A stretch of 64,000 nt of DNA from Planococcus salinarum (lineage in GTDB: Bacteria; Bacillota; Bacilli; Bacillales_A; Planococcaceae). The stretch lies in NCBI RefSeq assembly GCF_007004625.1, contig NZ_VIFV01000007.1:62001-126000 (forward strand), in the 5' to 3' direction. Positions 8,474 to 16,566 of the stretch are shown here, one piece after another. Position numbers and translations under genes: made by a program. Within the stretch, counting starts at the first letter, position 1. The number at the start of each line of letters is the position of its first letter. Below the pieces are notes generated by a model. That model worked only from the letters and a program-made list of their open reading frames with translations. It was not told where the DNA came from and did not search any database.

Positions 8474-8493
8474 GCTTTTCGCCAGCGAAAAGC
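8474..8493. repeat. Dispersed hairpin, copy 1
   Basis: GCTTTTCGC, two bases, then GCGAAAAGC is a perfect 9-base inverted repeat. A near-identical hairpin at 16372-16391 shares flanking bases too. Both lie shortly before a short-period repeat array. Apart from this hairpin, I see no gene in 8394-8600. Confidence 0.5.
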
Positions 8494-8600
8494 ATCCATT
8501 TTTCTTTTGAACTTAGCTTTTGATGCGTTATTGACCAAAGTCAATCCTGATGTCCGCTTTCCAACCTGCTATTCGGGGTTATCGGGCCTGCGGATTGGCG

Positions 8601-8720
8601 GATATCGGCGTTCGTGAGATTATTTCCGCGTTCAGCGAAATATTTCCGCGTTCAGGAGATTATTCCCGCGTTCAGCAAAATATTTCCGCGTTCAAAAGAT
8701 TATTCCCGCGTTCAGCGATT
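8601..8720. repeat. 20-bp direct-repeat array (TATTYCCGCGTTCA)
   Basis: Five units start at exact 20-base steps (8621, 8641, 8661, 8681, 8701), each a 14-base core TATT(T/C)CCGCGTTCA plus six variable bases; 8601-8620 is a degenerate sixth unit. The core alternates between TTTCC and TTCCC forms. There is no open frame across it with a start signal. It lies in the region upstream of the DUF3221 lipoprotein gene. Function unknown. Confidence 0.85.
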
Positions 8721-8846
8721 TCTTCACCCATTCGCTCTTCGATTTGAGGCGGTGAACTATCAAAAAAAACAGTAAATGTAATAAATGAATCTATTTACAA
8801 AGTATTACGTATCATATATATGGCAGTAAAAAAATGGAGGGATCAT

Positions 8847-9218
8847 TTGAGAAAGTTTCTGTTTATATCGTTTATCGCAACGGCATTCATACTCACAGGT
8901 TGCTCTGAAGCGGAAACCCCGCAAATCGGGCCGTACCCTGCAACCGAGATCTTTTCTGACGAACCAGCGGCAATCGGCTACATTGTGGATGTTTTGGAAG
9001 AAGAACAGGTGATTTTTGTGAAAAGCGGCGTCACCAAACAAGAAGCAATGGAATTGGATCGCCAAGACATTGGTTTTAACATGCACACGTTTTATTCGAA
9101 TTCCACCACATTCGACGGAAAACTGAAGAAAGGCTATAAAGTGGCTGTTTGGAAATTCGAAGAAGAGGAAGGCAATGTTCATGCCATATCAGAAAAAATT
9201 ATCGTCCTGGAAAAATAG
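8847..9218 (+). CDS. DUF3221-type lipoprotein
   Basis: A 123-residue lipoprotein with signal FIATAFILTGC and a C-terminal domain resembling DUF3221 (GYIVDVLEEEQVIFV near residue 45). Such proteins are small secreted or membrane-anchored beta-rich modules of unknown role in Bacillus relatives. I chose TTG 8847 because GGAGGG lies seven bases before it; an ATG at 8820 is in frame but has no ribosome binding site. The small membrane protein gene follows 54 bases later and is probably cotranscribed. Confidence 0.7.
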   Translation: MRKFLFISFIATAFILTGCSEAETPQIGPYPATEIFSDEPAAIGYIVDVLEEEQVIFVKSGVTKQEAMELDRQDIGFNMHTFYSNSTTFDGKLKKGYKVAVWKFEEEEGNVHAISEKIIVLEK

Positions 9219-9272
9219 AACTGTCCGGATTGAATGGGAATATATCCAATAAGTATTCAGAAGGAATTTGAA

Positions 9273-9542
9273 ATGAAGAAAATTCTGCTTTCCGTAACTG
9301 GTGGATTGCTGCTTGGGCTGATGCTCTCTTTTGTTTTTTGGGACTACCAGGGATCCACGTATGGGGTGAAAAACCAGGCCGGAGTGAATCGAACCATCAG
9401 TGAGATGGATTTCGATTTCATTTTCAGATCCTCCCTCCTCGTCATTGGGACAGCAGTTATTATCTACTTGATCTGGAGCTATATCAATAAGAAGAATCAT
9501 GAAAAGTTTGTGAAAAAGTTCAATGCTGATAAAAAACGATGA
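9273..9542 (+). CDS. Small two-helix membrane protein
   Basis: An 89-residue protein with two hydrophobic segments, at residues 4-22 and about 49-70, and a strongly basic C-terminus (NKKNHEKFVKKFNADKKR), so the tail is probably cytoplasmic. The start ATG 9273 follows AGAAGGAATTTGAA. The gene is downstream of the DUF3221 lipoprotein and ahead of a terminator. No family recognised. Confidence 0.6.
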   Translation: MKKILLSVTGGLLLGLMLSFVFWDYQGSTYGVKNQAGVNRTISEMDFDFIFRSSLLVIGTAVIIYLIWSYINKKNHEKFVKKFNADKKR

Positions 9543-9682
9543 GACAGGCCATAATTCTTTGAAACTGGAAACCGCACACAAAAGTCCGGATTTACACGTA
9601 GAAAAGGAACCCAACTAAAAAACCCCGAATGTGCCACTTTATAAAAAAGTGTGCATCATTCAAGGTTGTTCAATCCGAACGG

Positions 9683-9711
9683 CCTTCTTATTTTTGAAAG
9701 GCTTTTTTCAT
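9683..9711 (+). terminator. Intrinsic terminator
   Basis: GCCTT and AAGGC arms with a ten-base loop are followed by a T-run, downstream of the small membrane protein gene. Confidence 0.5.
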
Positions 9712-9759
9712 TTGTGTTTCACTGCCGAATTAACACATGGAACTTAAGTTAACACTTCT

Positions 9760-10314
9760 TTAGTCAAAAGCCACATTGTGCTGCGCCAGATCCTGATTTG
9801 TCCAGGTAATCGTCGTGCCCGGTGCAACCACGATTGTTTCTTCACTGAATTCATAATCGGCAATATCCAGTTCCACTTCTCCTGATTGTTCAGCTCCTTC
9901 TTCAACGATAACCGTCATTTTCATCACTGGGTGTGGTTCACAAAAAATGGAGAACTCCCCTGTTTCATTGAATACAAAGCTTGTGGTATCGCCTTTCGAT
10001 AACAGTTCCGAAGCCTCTCCGCTCATTGCTTCTGGAGCTTGCTCTTCCTCCGGAACTTCAACGGACTCTTCCGCTTCTTCTGCTTCTTCGCTTTCTTCAC
10101 CTGATGCTTTTTCGGTTTCTTCTGTTCCTTCTGCTTCTTCGCTTTCTTCTGCCGCTTCTTCACCTGATGCTTCTTCGGTTTTCTCTTCTTGTTCTACAAC
10201 TTCCGTTTCTTCGGCAGCGGCATTCTGATCTTCACTTGTTTGCTGGCCGTCGTCTCCGCATGCTGCTAAAATCAATGCACCACCTGCAAGTATCAGCCCT
10301 AACTTTTTATTCAT
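9760..10314 (-). CDS. Lipoprotein with circularly permuted cupredoxin
   Basis: A 184-residue lipoprotein (signal ending LAAC at residue 19), then about 75 residues of Glu/Ala/Ser low-complexity linker, then a blue-copper domain in swapped order. The half that normally comes last appears first: DTTSFVFNETGEFSIF then CEPHPVM, giving ligands C125, H128 and M131. The half that normally comes first is at the end: IADYEFSEETIVVAPG, TITWTNQD, QHNVAFD and stop, giving ligand H179. All four type-1 copper ligands are therefore present. The likely role is electron transfer at the cell surface. A truncated tandem duplication is the main alternative history. The gene is monocistronic. Confidence 0.8.
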   Translation of the reverse strand: MNKKLGLILAGGALILAACGDDGQQTSEDQNAAAEETEVVEQEEKTEEASGEEAAEESEEAEGTEETEKASGEESEEAEEAEESVEVPEEEQAPEAMSGEASELLSKGDTTSFVFNETGEFSIFCEPHPVMKMTVIVEEGAEQSGEVELDIADYEFSEETIVVAPGTTITWTNQDLAQHNVAFD

Positions 10315-10503
10315 AATAACTCCTCCTCCTTATCGCTCTTATTACTTAAAACGCAAGAAGGAGGGATTTAGATCAGTTATGGCGAACAATGGAGGAAGTT
10401 GCCACAAAGAAATATGGATATAAAAGCGACGAAGCGTGGAAGTTCGCTTCTTGGCACCCATTGTATTTCAGCTGTAATCGACCAATCGTAAATTCCTGAT
10501 TTT

Positions 10504-10528
10504 GTTTAACTCTTATTTAAGGTGGAAA
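10504..10528 (+). promoter_or_regulatory. Possible sigma-B promoter of BCCT gene
   Basis: GTTTAA is followed 13 bases later by TGGAAA, close to the sigma-B pattern, 38 bases before the transporter start. Osmoprotectant transporters in B. subtilis can be under sigma-B control. The assignment is inference. Confidence 0.3.
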
Positions 10529-10565
10529 ACACCCCTTGATACCTTTTTGACAAAGGAGTAATTTT

Positions 10566-12059
10566 ATGCAAAAGAAGCAAGTTGGCGTTGTATTCTTCGT
10601 TTCATTCACCATAGTCATTGCCCTGGTGCTTGCAGGCGTTTTTATGCCAGAAACACTCCAGCAATGGAGCAACGCCACGCTGTCGTGGGTCAAAAAAAGC
10701 TTCAGTTGGTTTTACATGCTGGTAATGACATTTTTCGTCTTCATGGCGCTCTTCCTTGGATTCGGACCTTATCGGAAAATGCGCCTCGGCAAACCGGATG
10801 AGAAACCCGAGTATTCGTTTTATACATGGATCGGTTTGATTTTTGCAGCGGGCATGGGCGTTGGACTGGTGTTTTATGGAACGGCCGAACCGATTCTCCA
10901 TTACATCAATCCGCCACCTGGAACAGAAGCCGAAACAAGGGAAGCGCTAAGAACTTCCCTGCAATATAGCGCTTTCCACTGGGCGCTTCAGCCTTGGGCG
11001 GTATATTCCGTTGTGGGACTGGCCATCGCTTTCAGCAAATTTCGGGAAGGGCGCCCGATTCTTCTCAGCCAGTCTTTCCATCCACTCATCGGCGACCGTG
11101 TTGACGGATTCGCCGGAAAATTAATCAACATTGTTGCGGTTATCACAACAGCCATCGGTATTGCCACCACTTTCGGTTTGAGCGCATTGCAGGTCAGCGG
11201 CGGTATGTCTGAAGTGTTCCCTGTGCCGAATACAACGGCCACCCAATTGATCATCCTTGCAGTCATCTCAGTACTGTTTATGATTTCTGCATTATCCGGT
11301 GTCAACAAAGGCATCCGGTATTTAAGCATGATCAACCTGGCCATCGCCGGCCTGTTATTGCTCGCCGTCATTATCCTGGGGCCGACTGCACTCCTTTTTG
11401 AAAATTTCATAACGGCAGTTGGCGGTTATTTGGGCAATTACCTCGAACTTAGTCTGACGCTGGCGCCATATTCCGATGAAGGCTGGTTCGGCGAATGGAC
11501 CATCTTTTTCTGGGCATGGGCCATTTCATGGGCACCTTATGTCGGGACCTTCATCGCCCGGGTGTCCCGCGGCCGGACCATCCAGGAGTTTATCATTGGG
11601 GTACTCGCCGTCCCTTCCTTTCTTGGCATTTTGTGGTTTACAGTTTTCGGTGGCACAGCGATTGACATGCAGATCAACGGTGTTGCCGATATTGCCGGAC
11701 CTACCACGGAAAACCAGGAGCTGGCGCTGTTCTTAATGCTCCAGAACCTGCCCGGCGGATTCATATTGAGCATTATGGCTTTACTGCTGATTGCAATTTT
11801 CTTCATTACCTCAGCAGACTCGGCCAGCTATGTGCTCAGTACATTGACGTCGAGCGGCGCCATCCGCCCATCAAAAGCTGTCCGGTTGGCCTGGGGCATT
11901 CTGATTGCCGCCACTGCCGCCTCGCTTCTCCTGAGCGGCGGACTTCAGGCGCTGCAGTCCGTCGCAATCATTGCCGCGCTGCCGTTTTCCATCATCATTG
12001 TGATTCTGGCCTTTTCACTCATCAAAGGCCTGAAAAGGGATAAAAAACGAGAAGGGTGA
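10566..12059 (+). CDS. BCCT-family compatible-solute transporter
   Basis: A betaine/choline/carnitine-type secondary transporter of 497 residues with twelve predicted membrane segments, importing a quaternary ammonium osmoprotectant with sodium or protons. The glycine-rich motif GMGVGLVFYGTAEPI near residue 100 and the conserved block WAISWAPYVGTFIARVSRG near residue 320 are diagnostic. It resembles B. subtilis OpuD, but substrate cannot be read from the sequence. The start ATG follows AAAGGAG. It is monocistronic with its own terminator; a sigma-B-like promoter is possible. Confidence 0.92.
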   Translation: MQKKQVGVVFFVSFTIVIALVLAGVFMPETLQQWSNATLSWVKKSFSWFYMLVMTFFVFMALFLGFGPYRKMRLGKPDEKPEYSFYTWIGLIFAAGMGVGLVFYGTAEPILHYINPPPGTEAETREALRTSLQYSAFHWALQPWAVYSVVGLAIAFSKFREGRPILLSQSFHPLIGDRVDGFAGKLINIVAVITTAIGIATTFGLSALQVSGGMSEVFPVPNTTATQLIILAVISVLFMISALSGVNKGIRYLSMINLAIAGLLLLAVIILGPTALLFENFITAVGGYLGNYLELSLTLAPYSDEGWFGEWTIFFWAWAISWAPYVGTFIARVSRGRTIQEFIIGVLAVPSFLGILWFTVFGGTAIDMQINGVADIAGPTTENQELALFLMLQNLPGGFILSIMALLLIAIFFITSADSASYVLSTLTSSGAIRPSKAVRLAWGILIAATAASLLLSGGLQALQSVAIIAALPFSIIIVILAFSLIKGLKRDKKREG

Positions 12060-12097
12060 AATCTGGAGTTGGTGCAGATGAACACACAAACCACAAC

Positions 12098-12145
12098 AAA
12101 AAAACCTCCGTAAAAGTGCCTGGGCACTTCGCGGACGTTTTTTTA
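12098..12145 (+). terminator. Intrinsic terminator
   Basis: AAAGTGCC and GGCACTT arms with an extended outer stem end in a T-run directly after the BCCT gene. I see nothing else between 12146 and 12260. Confidence 0.65.
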
Positions 12146-12260
12146 TTTTCCAATACTTTTACAAACGAAGAAGCTCCATTCCCCCCCGGTTCTAAATCAT
12201 TCAGGAGTAACGGAGCAACAGACTTTCTGAAGGATAGAATTCCGATAATCGCAACATCCC

Positions 12261-13112
12261 TCATCCTTTTCGCGCTTCCCCCCCTTTCATCGGCGCCTCT
12301 TTTCCTGCCGCAGCTTTCCAGAATCCCTGGACAGTATCGATCAACGCGAACAATGCGACCATAAACAGGATGCCGCCGACAATCCAGTTCAGCGACCCCA
12401 AAGATCCGAACAGGTCTTCCAGCCGGGTGAGAAATCCTTCGACGAAAATATTCGGGTTCGTGAAAATCAGGAAAAAAGCCAGCACAGACAGCGCATTGAC
12501 AACCAGATTGAAGGTGGCAAGCCGCATATCCCACCGTCTCCGGATCCATTTCCACAAATCCATCAGCACCTGCAGGATGACGACGAGCACCACGAGCGGC
12601 CAATAGGACAGCAGAATGCTTTGGTTGAAAGCCGGCGTCACCATTGCCAGCCCATTCGCTCCCCCCTCGTAGATTCCCACCAGATTATCGGCGTTAAAGT
12701 AGACCGACACCCAAATGGCGGTCCAAATCAGGTCAAATGCCGGCTCGCTTCGCGGAATCGTTCTTTTCTTCGGCATAAAGCTTTCGCTGTCTTTCAAATC
12801 ATCCGGCGTCCAATCCCTTTCAGGCAACACCAGGGGCTCTTTTCCCGCCGCGCGATTTGAACGGTCGACCCACTCGATTATCACGAATACGAGGGTCACC
12901 CAGAAAAAGACACCGACTACCACGTCGATAGCAGCTGCAATTGCGTCCGCAAAGAGACCGGCCATGACGCTGATTACAGAGGCATTGCCCGCACCCGAGA
13001 AAATGGTTGTAATGATCAGCACCACCAGCACAACGGTCAGAACAATCGGAATGATGATTTTCAGCAAGGTCAGGTACAGATCAAAAAAACGGGGGCCGAT
13101 CAAATACCTCGG
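12261..13112 (-). pseudogene. 5'-truncated multi-helix membrane protein
   Basis: This minus-strand frame encodes about 280 residues with six or so membrane segments, beginning RYLIGPRFFDLYLTLLK. In family members I recall from Bacillus relatives, that motif follows an N-terminal soluble segment of about 85 residues, which is missing here. Upstream of 13112 the same frame only runs antisense through a fragment of an unrelated plus-strand gene, so no genuine start codon exists. The two fragments meet head to head at 13109-13120, which points to an inversion or deletion scar. Function unknown and probably lost. Confidence 0.65.
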
Positions 13113-13527
13113 CATCGAAACGGTGCTGGATATTTGGCTGGCATTGATTCCGCTGGTTATGGCACTTGGAACGATTGCACTTGTTATTGCGGAATACACA
13201 CCGATTTTCAAAATCATTTCCTATCCGTTAATCCCGGTACTGACGCTGCTCGGCTTGCCCGAAGCTGCTGAAGCTGCGCCAACATTCCTGGTCGGTTTCG
13301 CTGACATGTTCCTGCCTGCTGTGCTCGGCAGCGGCATCGAAAGCGAACTCACCCGTTTCGTTCTGGCCGGTGTATCATTGGCACAAATCATCTATATGTC
13401 GGAGATCGGCCTCTTGATCCTCCGTTCGAATATCCCGGTGAAAATCTGGGAACTGGCTTTGATCTTTGTTCTGCGGACAATTATCACGTTGCCGATCCTT
13501 GTGATATTCGGTCATTTATTTGTTTAA
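13113..13527 (+). pseudogene. 3' fragment of YjiH-family membrane protein
   Basis: The last 138 codons of a YjiH-type membrane protein (nucleoside-recognition/GATE-like) are present: VLDIWLALIPLVMALGT, PTFLVGFADMFLPAVLGSG, ESELTRFVLAGVSLAQIIY and RTIITLPILVIFG. Intact members are over 400 residues long. Upstream sequence in the same frame runs antisense through another gene and has no related residues, so the 5' two-thirds are gone. A terminator follows, as for the original gene. Confidence 0.75.
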
Positions 13528-13532
13528 TAAAA

Positions 13533-13577
13533 TCAAAAAACCACTTCCAGGAACTTTTTCCTGGAAGTGGTTTTTTA
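13533..13577. terminator. Intrinsic terminator
   Basis: AAAAAACCACTTCCAGGAA pairs with TTCCTGGAAGTGGTTTTTT. It is perfectly symmetric, so it serves the fragment on the plus strand and the reductase gene on the minus strand. Confidence 0.85.
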
Positions 13578-13621
13578 TCTTTTTAGCCTGTGGCCAGCTT
13601 TTTTCAATAAACAATAAAGTT

Positions 13622-14686
13622 CTAGACTGGATAAACCGTCTCCACTTCGAACTTTCCGGAGCCCGGCAAAGCTTCAATCAAATCCGCTCCGAACAACGTG
13701 GCCGGTGTAAAGCTGCCGGATGGATAGTCGCCTTCCAACAAGCGGCTGACAACTTCCAGTGCTCCATAGACCGTCAAATCGTAGACATTCGCTGACTGGA
13801 TCCGGACGGTGGTTGTGACACCCTCCGCATTGCGGGCTTCTCCCCAAATATACGCGGGTGCCCCGGCACGCAATTTCTCGTCCGGTCCCTTTACCCGCAG
13901 GCTGACCCATTTCTTCAAGCGTTTCTGAATAACCGGCTTAGCAAGCAAAGAGCCGGCCGGGCTGAACAGCCGGGCACCGATGATGCGCGACCGTTTCATG
14001 GGAATCCAGGTGGAGATATTCGGGATGCCCGTCGTATGGAAAGCAGTCGACACATCGCCCCACGGAATCCCGATCGCCGTGCGGGTTCCGCGGCCGAAAT
14101 CGATCTTGCGGCGCTGGCTTCCGATCGGCACCGGCACCAGTTGGCCGTCACGGCGCTCCGCACTGCCGGAACCCATGCCTTCAATCATTGTTTTGTACGT
14201 GCCGGGCGAAATGCCGGAGTCGGAATCAAAGCCGAGCGCCAGGTTCGTTGCATCCGGCATCAGTTCTTTCAGCTTGCGCGCCGTGCAGTCTGTCGGTATG
14301 ACATCAAAGCCAACACCCGAACAAATGGTGATGCCGGCTTCTTTTGCCGCTGCATTCTGCGCGAAACTGTGCTCGAACACGGGAATCTCCCCGGTGATAT
14401 CCAAATAATCGGCACCCGCTTCCAGGCATGCCTTGATCATCGGTGCGCTCGTTTTCTGGAACGGGCCGGCGCAATGCAGGACAAGGCCAATGTCGGAAAG
14501 GTTTTCAGCCGCAGACGGCCCCACCGGAAATACCCTCGCTTCCAATTCCAATTCCTTGGCCAGATAATTGATCATCTCGAGGTTTCGTCCGCCAAGCACA
14601 GGGTTCATGCCGCGTTTCTTCGCTTCCCTGGCGATCAATTCACCTGTATAGCCGTAAGCTCCATAAATCAGCCATTTCTTCTGCAC
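13622..14686 (-). CDS. Saccharopine dehydrogenase-like reductase
   Basis: A 354-residue NAD(P)-binding protein of the saccharopine dehydrogenase-like/trans-acting enoyl reductase family. The Rossmann motif YGAYGYTGELIA is at the very N-terminus, followed by LHCAGPFQ, DYLDITGE and GVGFDVIPTDC, all conserved in this group. The substrate is unknown; members act on lysine-pathway or lipid-like carbonyl compounds. GTG 14686 is chosen because GGAAGTGGAG precedes it and the Rossmann motif starts six residues later; an ATG at 14731 would add 15 residues but has a poorly placed ribosome binding site. A 21-bp repeat array lies just upstream. Confidence 0.8.
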   Translation of the reverse strand: MQKKWLIYGAYGYTGELIAREAKKRGMNPVLGGRNLEMINYLAKELELEARVFPVGPSAAENLSDIGLVLHCAGPFQKTSAPMIKACLEAGADYLDITGEIPVFEHSFAQNAAAKEAGITICSGVGFDVIPTDCTARKLKELMPDATNLALGFDSDSGISPGTYKTMIEGMGSGSAERRDGQLVPVPIGSQRRKIDFGRGTRTAIGIPWGDVSTAFHTTGIPNISTWIPMKRSRIIGARLFSPAGSLLAKPVIQKRLKKWVSLRVKGPDEKLRAGAPAYIWGEARNAEGVTTTVRIQSANVYDLTVYGALEVVSRLLEGDYPSGSFTPATLFGADLIEALPGSGKFEVETVYPV

Positions 14687-14780
14687 GCGCTCCACTTCCT
14701 TTTCTTGTATAGTTAAGGTTTCTAAAAGCATACCTCTTGTCAGGAAAGCGTTCAAATCTTACGAGCAGGTGCTGTATCGT

Positions 14781-14885
14781 TTTATCAGCGATTTCTTGGG
14801 GTTTATCAGCGATTTCCGGACGTTTATCAGCGATTATTTTGAGTTTATCAGCGATTTTTTCACCTTTATCAGCGATTCTTTTAAA
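14781..14885. repeat. 21-bp direct-repeat array (TTTATCAGCGATT), 5 units
   Basis: Units begin at 14781, 14802, 14823, 14844 and 14865, exactly 21 bases apart. Each is TTTATCAGCGATT plus eight unrelated bases; the last unit alone continues with C (GATTCTTTT). It lies between the divergent reductase and pbuE genes, upstream of the riboswitch. It belongs to the same family as the arrays near 16437, 53136, 58672 and 62605. It is too short-period for CRISPR, and any encoded peptide is not conserved. Confidence 0.9.
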
Positions 14886-14985
14886 TTCGACAATGTTTAT
14901 TCCTTGGAGACTTGTTTTCCATCGGCTTGCAGAAAGTTTTTTTATGTAGTAAGATTTTCAAAGTGAACAACTGCACCACCCATAC

Positions 14986-15090
14986 TCTCTGTATAACCTT
15001 AAGAATACGGCTTAAGGGTCTCTACCAGGAACCGCAAAATCCTGATTACAGAAAACGATCTTTTCGTTTTCTGTAATCAGGATTTTTTTT
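14986..15090 (+). ncRNA. Adenine riboswitch with terminator platform
   Basis: The purine-aptamer pattern is complete: P1 TCTGTA/TACAGA, J1/2 TATAACC, P2 CTTAAG/CTTAAG with loop AATACGG, J2/3 GGTCTCTACC, and P3 AGGA...TCCT with loop ACCGCAAAA. The specificity base in J3/1 (GATTAC) is T at 15046, the adenine form, whereas guanine aptamers carry C there. The 3' part of P1 and P3 is shared with a long terminator stem (15039-15083) followed by eight T. Adenine binding should therefore block termination and switch on the downstream gene, as known for B. subtilis pbuE. Confidence 0.92.
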
Positions 15091-15132
15091 ATTTTCTGAC
15101 TTATTTTTTATTCGAAAGGAAGCGCATTTACT

Positions 15133-16308
15133 ATGAATTTGAAAGTGTACATTTTAGCTTTATCGACGGTCGCAGTCGGACTCGTGGAACTGATTGTCGG
15201 AGGGATCCTGCCGACCATCGCCGCCGAATTCAATGTGTCGTTGAGTTCCGCCGGCCAATTGATTACTTTATTCGCGTTAATCTATGCAATCGCCGGTCCG
15301 GTACTGTTGGTGGCCACCAGCCGCTTCGAGCGTAAGAAAGTTTATCTGATTTCCCTGTTCATCTTTTTCCTCGGCAATGTCATGACGTATTTCAGTCCGG
15401 ATTTCACCTGGATGGTGATTGCGCGAATCATCACAGCTGCAAGCACGGCGCTGATTGTGGTGCTGTCGCTGACCATCGCTGCGAAAATTGTTGAGCCGGC
15501 TTACCGGGCAAAAGCGATCGGCCTCATTTTCATGGGCGTCTCTTCATCGCTCGTTCTCGGCGTTCCGCTCGGCATTCTCATTTCGGATGCATTCGGCTGG
15601 CGCGTCATTTTCCTTGGCATCGCCGCCTTGTCGCTCGGCTCGATGGCGCTCATCGCGCTGTTCATCCAGCCGATTCCGGGCAGCACCGCCATTCCGCTGA
15701 AACAGCAGCTTAAAGCCGTGGCCAGCGCGAAAATCGGCACCGCTCACCTGGCAACGATGTTCATGCTGGCGGGCCACTATACAGTCTACGCCTACTTCAC
15801 GCCGTTTCTAGAGACGACAATGAACTTGAACCCGTTCTGGGTCAGCGTCTCTTATCTTGTATTCGGCCTGGCAGCAGTAAGCGGCGGCGCAATCGGCGGC
15901 ACCATGTCCGATTCGATCGGCTCGAAGAAAAGCATCCTGATCGTGATTTCCGCGTTTGCGGTCTCGCTGTTCCTTCTGCCGTTCACTACATTTTCACTCG
16001 TGATCTTCATGCCGGTGATGGTCGTTTGGGCAGCGCTCAGCTGGGCGCTCGCCCCGCCGCAGCAAAGCTATCTGATCGAAACCGATCCCACCACTTCCGA
16101 CATCCAGCAGAGTTTCAATAACTCCGCGCTGCAGGTCGGCATTGCGCTGGGTTCTGCGATCGGCGGCTTCACGCTCGCCCAAACCGGCGAGGTAACCAGC
16201 ACGGCCTGGGTCGGCGCTGTGATTGTATTGGGCGCGCTCGGCTTTGCCGTCTTTTCGTTGACACGGCCGGCGGTTAAAAGAAATGAAAAGGAAATTGAAA
16301 GCATGTAA
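15133..16308 (+). CDS. pbuE: Purine efflux transporter PbuE (MFS)
   Basis: A 391-residue major facilitator with twelve membrane segments, very close in pattern to B. subtilis PbuE, a hypoxanthine/adenine efflux pump ([16 protein letters not shown] at the N-terminus, [21 protein letters not shown] near residue 140, [13 protein letters not shown] near 305, [15 protein letters not shown] near 330). The ribosome binding site GAAAGGAAG precedes ATG 15133. The adenine riboswitch directly upstream independently supports the assignment. A long hairpin terminator follows. Confidence 0.95.
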   Translation: MNLKVYILALSTVAVGLVELIVGGILPTIAAEFNVSLSSAGQLITLFALIYAIAGPVLLVATSRFERKKVYLISLFIFFLGNVMTYFSPDFTWMVIARIITAASTALIVVLSLTIAAKIVEPAYRAKAIGLIFMGVSSSLVLGVPLGILISDAFGWRVIFLGIAALSLGSMALIALFIQPIPGSTAIPLKQQLKAVASAKIGTAHLATMFMLAGHYTVYAYFTPFLETTMNLNPFWVSVSYLVFGLAAVSGGAIGGTMSDSIGSKKSILIVISAFAVSLFLLPFTTFSLVIFMPVMVVWAALSWALAPPQQSYLIETDPTTSDIQQSFNNSALQVGIALGSAIGGFTLAQTGEVTSTAWVGAVIVLGALGFAVFSLTRPAVKRNEKEIESM

Positions 16309-16315
16309 ATTAAAA

Positions 16316-16350
16316 AGAGGGCCGCGAAAAATTTCGCGGCCTTCTTTTTT
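16316..16350. terminator. Bidirectional intrinsic terminator
   Basis: AAAAAGAGGGCCGCGAAA pairs with TTTCGCGGCCTTCTTTTTT. It serves pbuE on the plus strand and, after the repeat array, the NERD gene on the minus strand. Confidence 0.8.
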
Positions 16351-16371
16351 GTGTTTTGAACTTACTAAAAG

Positions 16372-16391
16372 GCTTTTCGCCTGCGAAAAGC
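16372..16391. repeat. Dispersed hairpin, copy 2
   Basis: GCTTTTCGC, CT, GCGAAAAGC: the same perfect 9-base inverted repeat as at 8474-8493, again followed by TCC and T-rich sequence, and again close to a short-period array. Confidence 0.5.
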
Positions 16392-16436
16392 TTCCTTCTT
16401 TGGGTTGGTGGTGAGAGGTGGATGGTGGGTTTTGGG

Positions 16437-16541
16437 TTTATCGTCGGTTTTTGATGGTTTATCGTCGGTTTTTTGGGGTTTATCGTCGATTTTTTGTCGT
16501 TTATCGTCGATTTCCAACGGTTTATCGTCGATTCTTCCAAT
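16437..16541. repeat. 21-bp direct-repeat array (TTTATCGTCGRTT), 5 units
   Basis: Units start at 16437, 16458, 16479, 16500 and 16521, with a perfect 21-base period. The core is TTTATCGTCG(G/A)TT with eight variable bases; the last unit carries the terminal GATTC form. The array lies between the stop codon of the minus-strand NERD gene (16567) and its terminator, so it would be present in that gene's 3' untranslated RNA as repeated AATCGACGATAAA. Confidence 0.9.
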
Positions 16542-16566
16542 TTACCAAAAAACAGCCATCACCTGA

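Noticed and set aside
12715-13527. A complete 270-residue plus-strand gene
   Set aside because: Only the part after 13113 resembles YjiH proteins; the earlier part is antisense to a clear membrane-protein gene.
14781-14885. Repeat arrays as CRISPR arrays
   Set aside because: Cores of 13-15 bases and linkers of 5-8 bases are far shorter than CRISPR repeats and spacers, and no cas genes are present.
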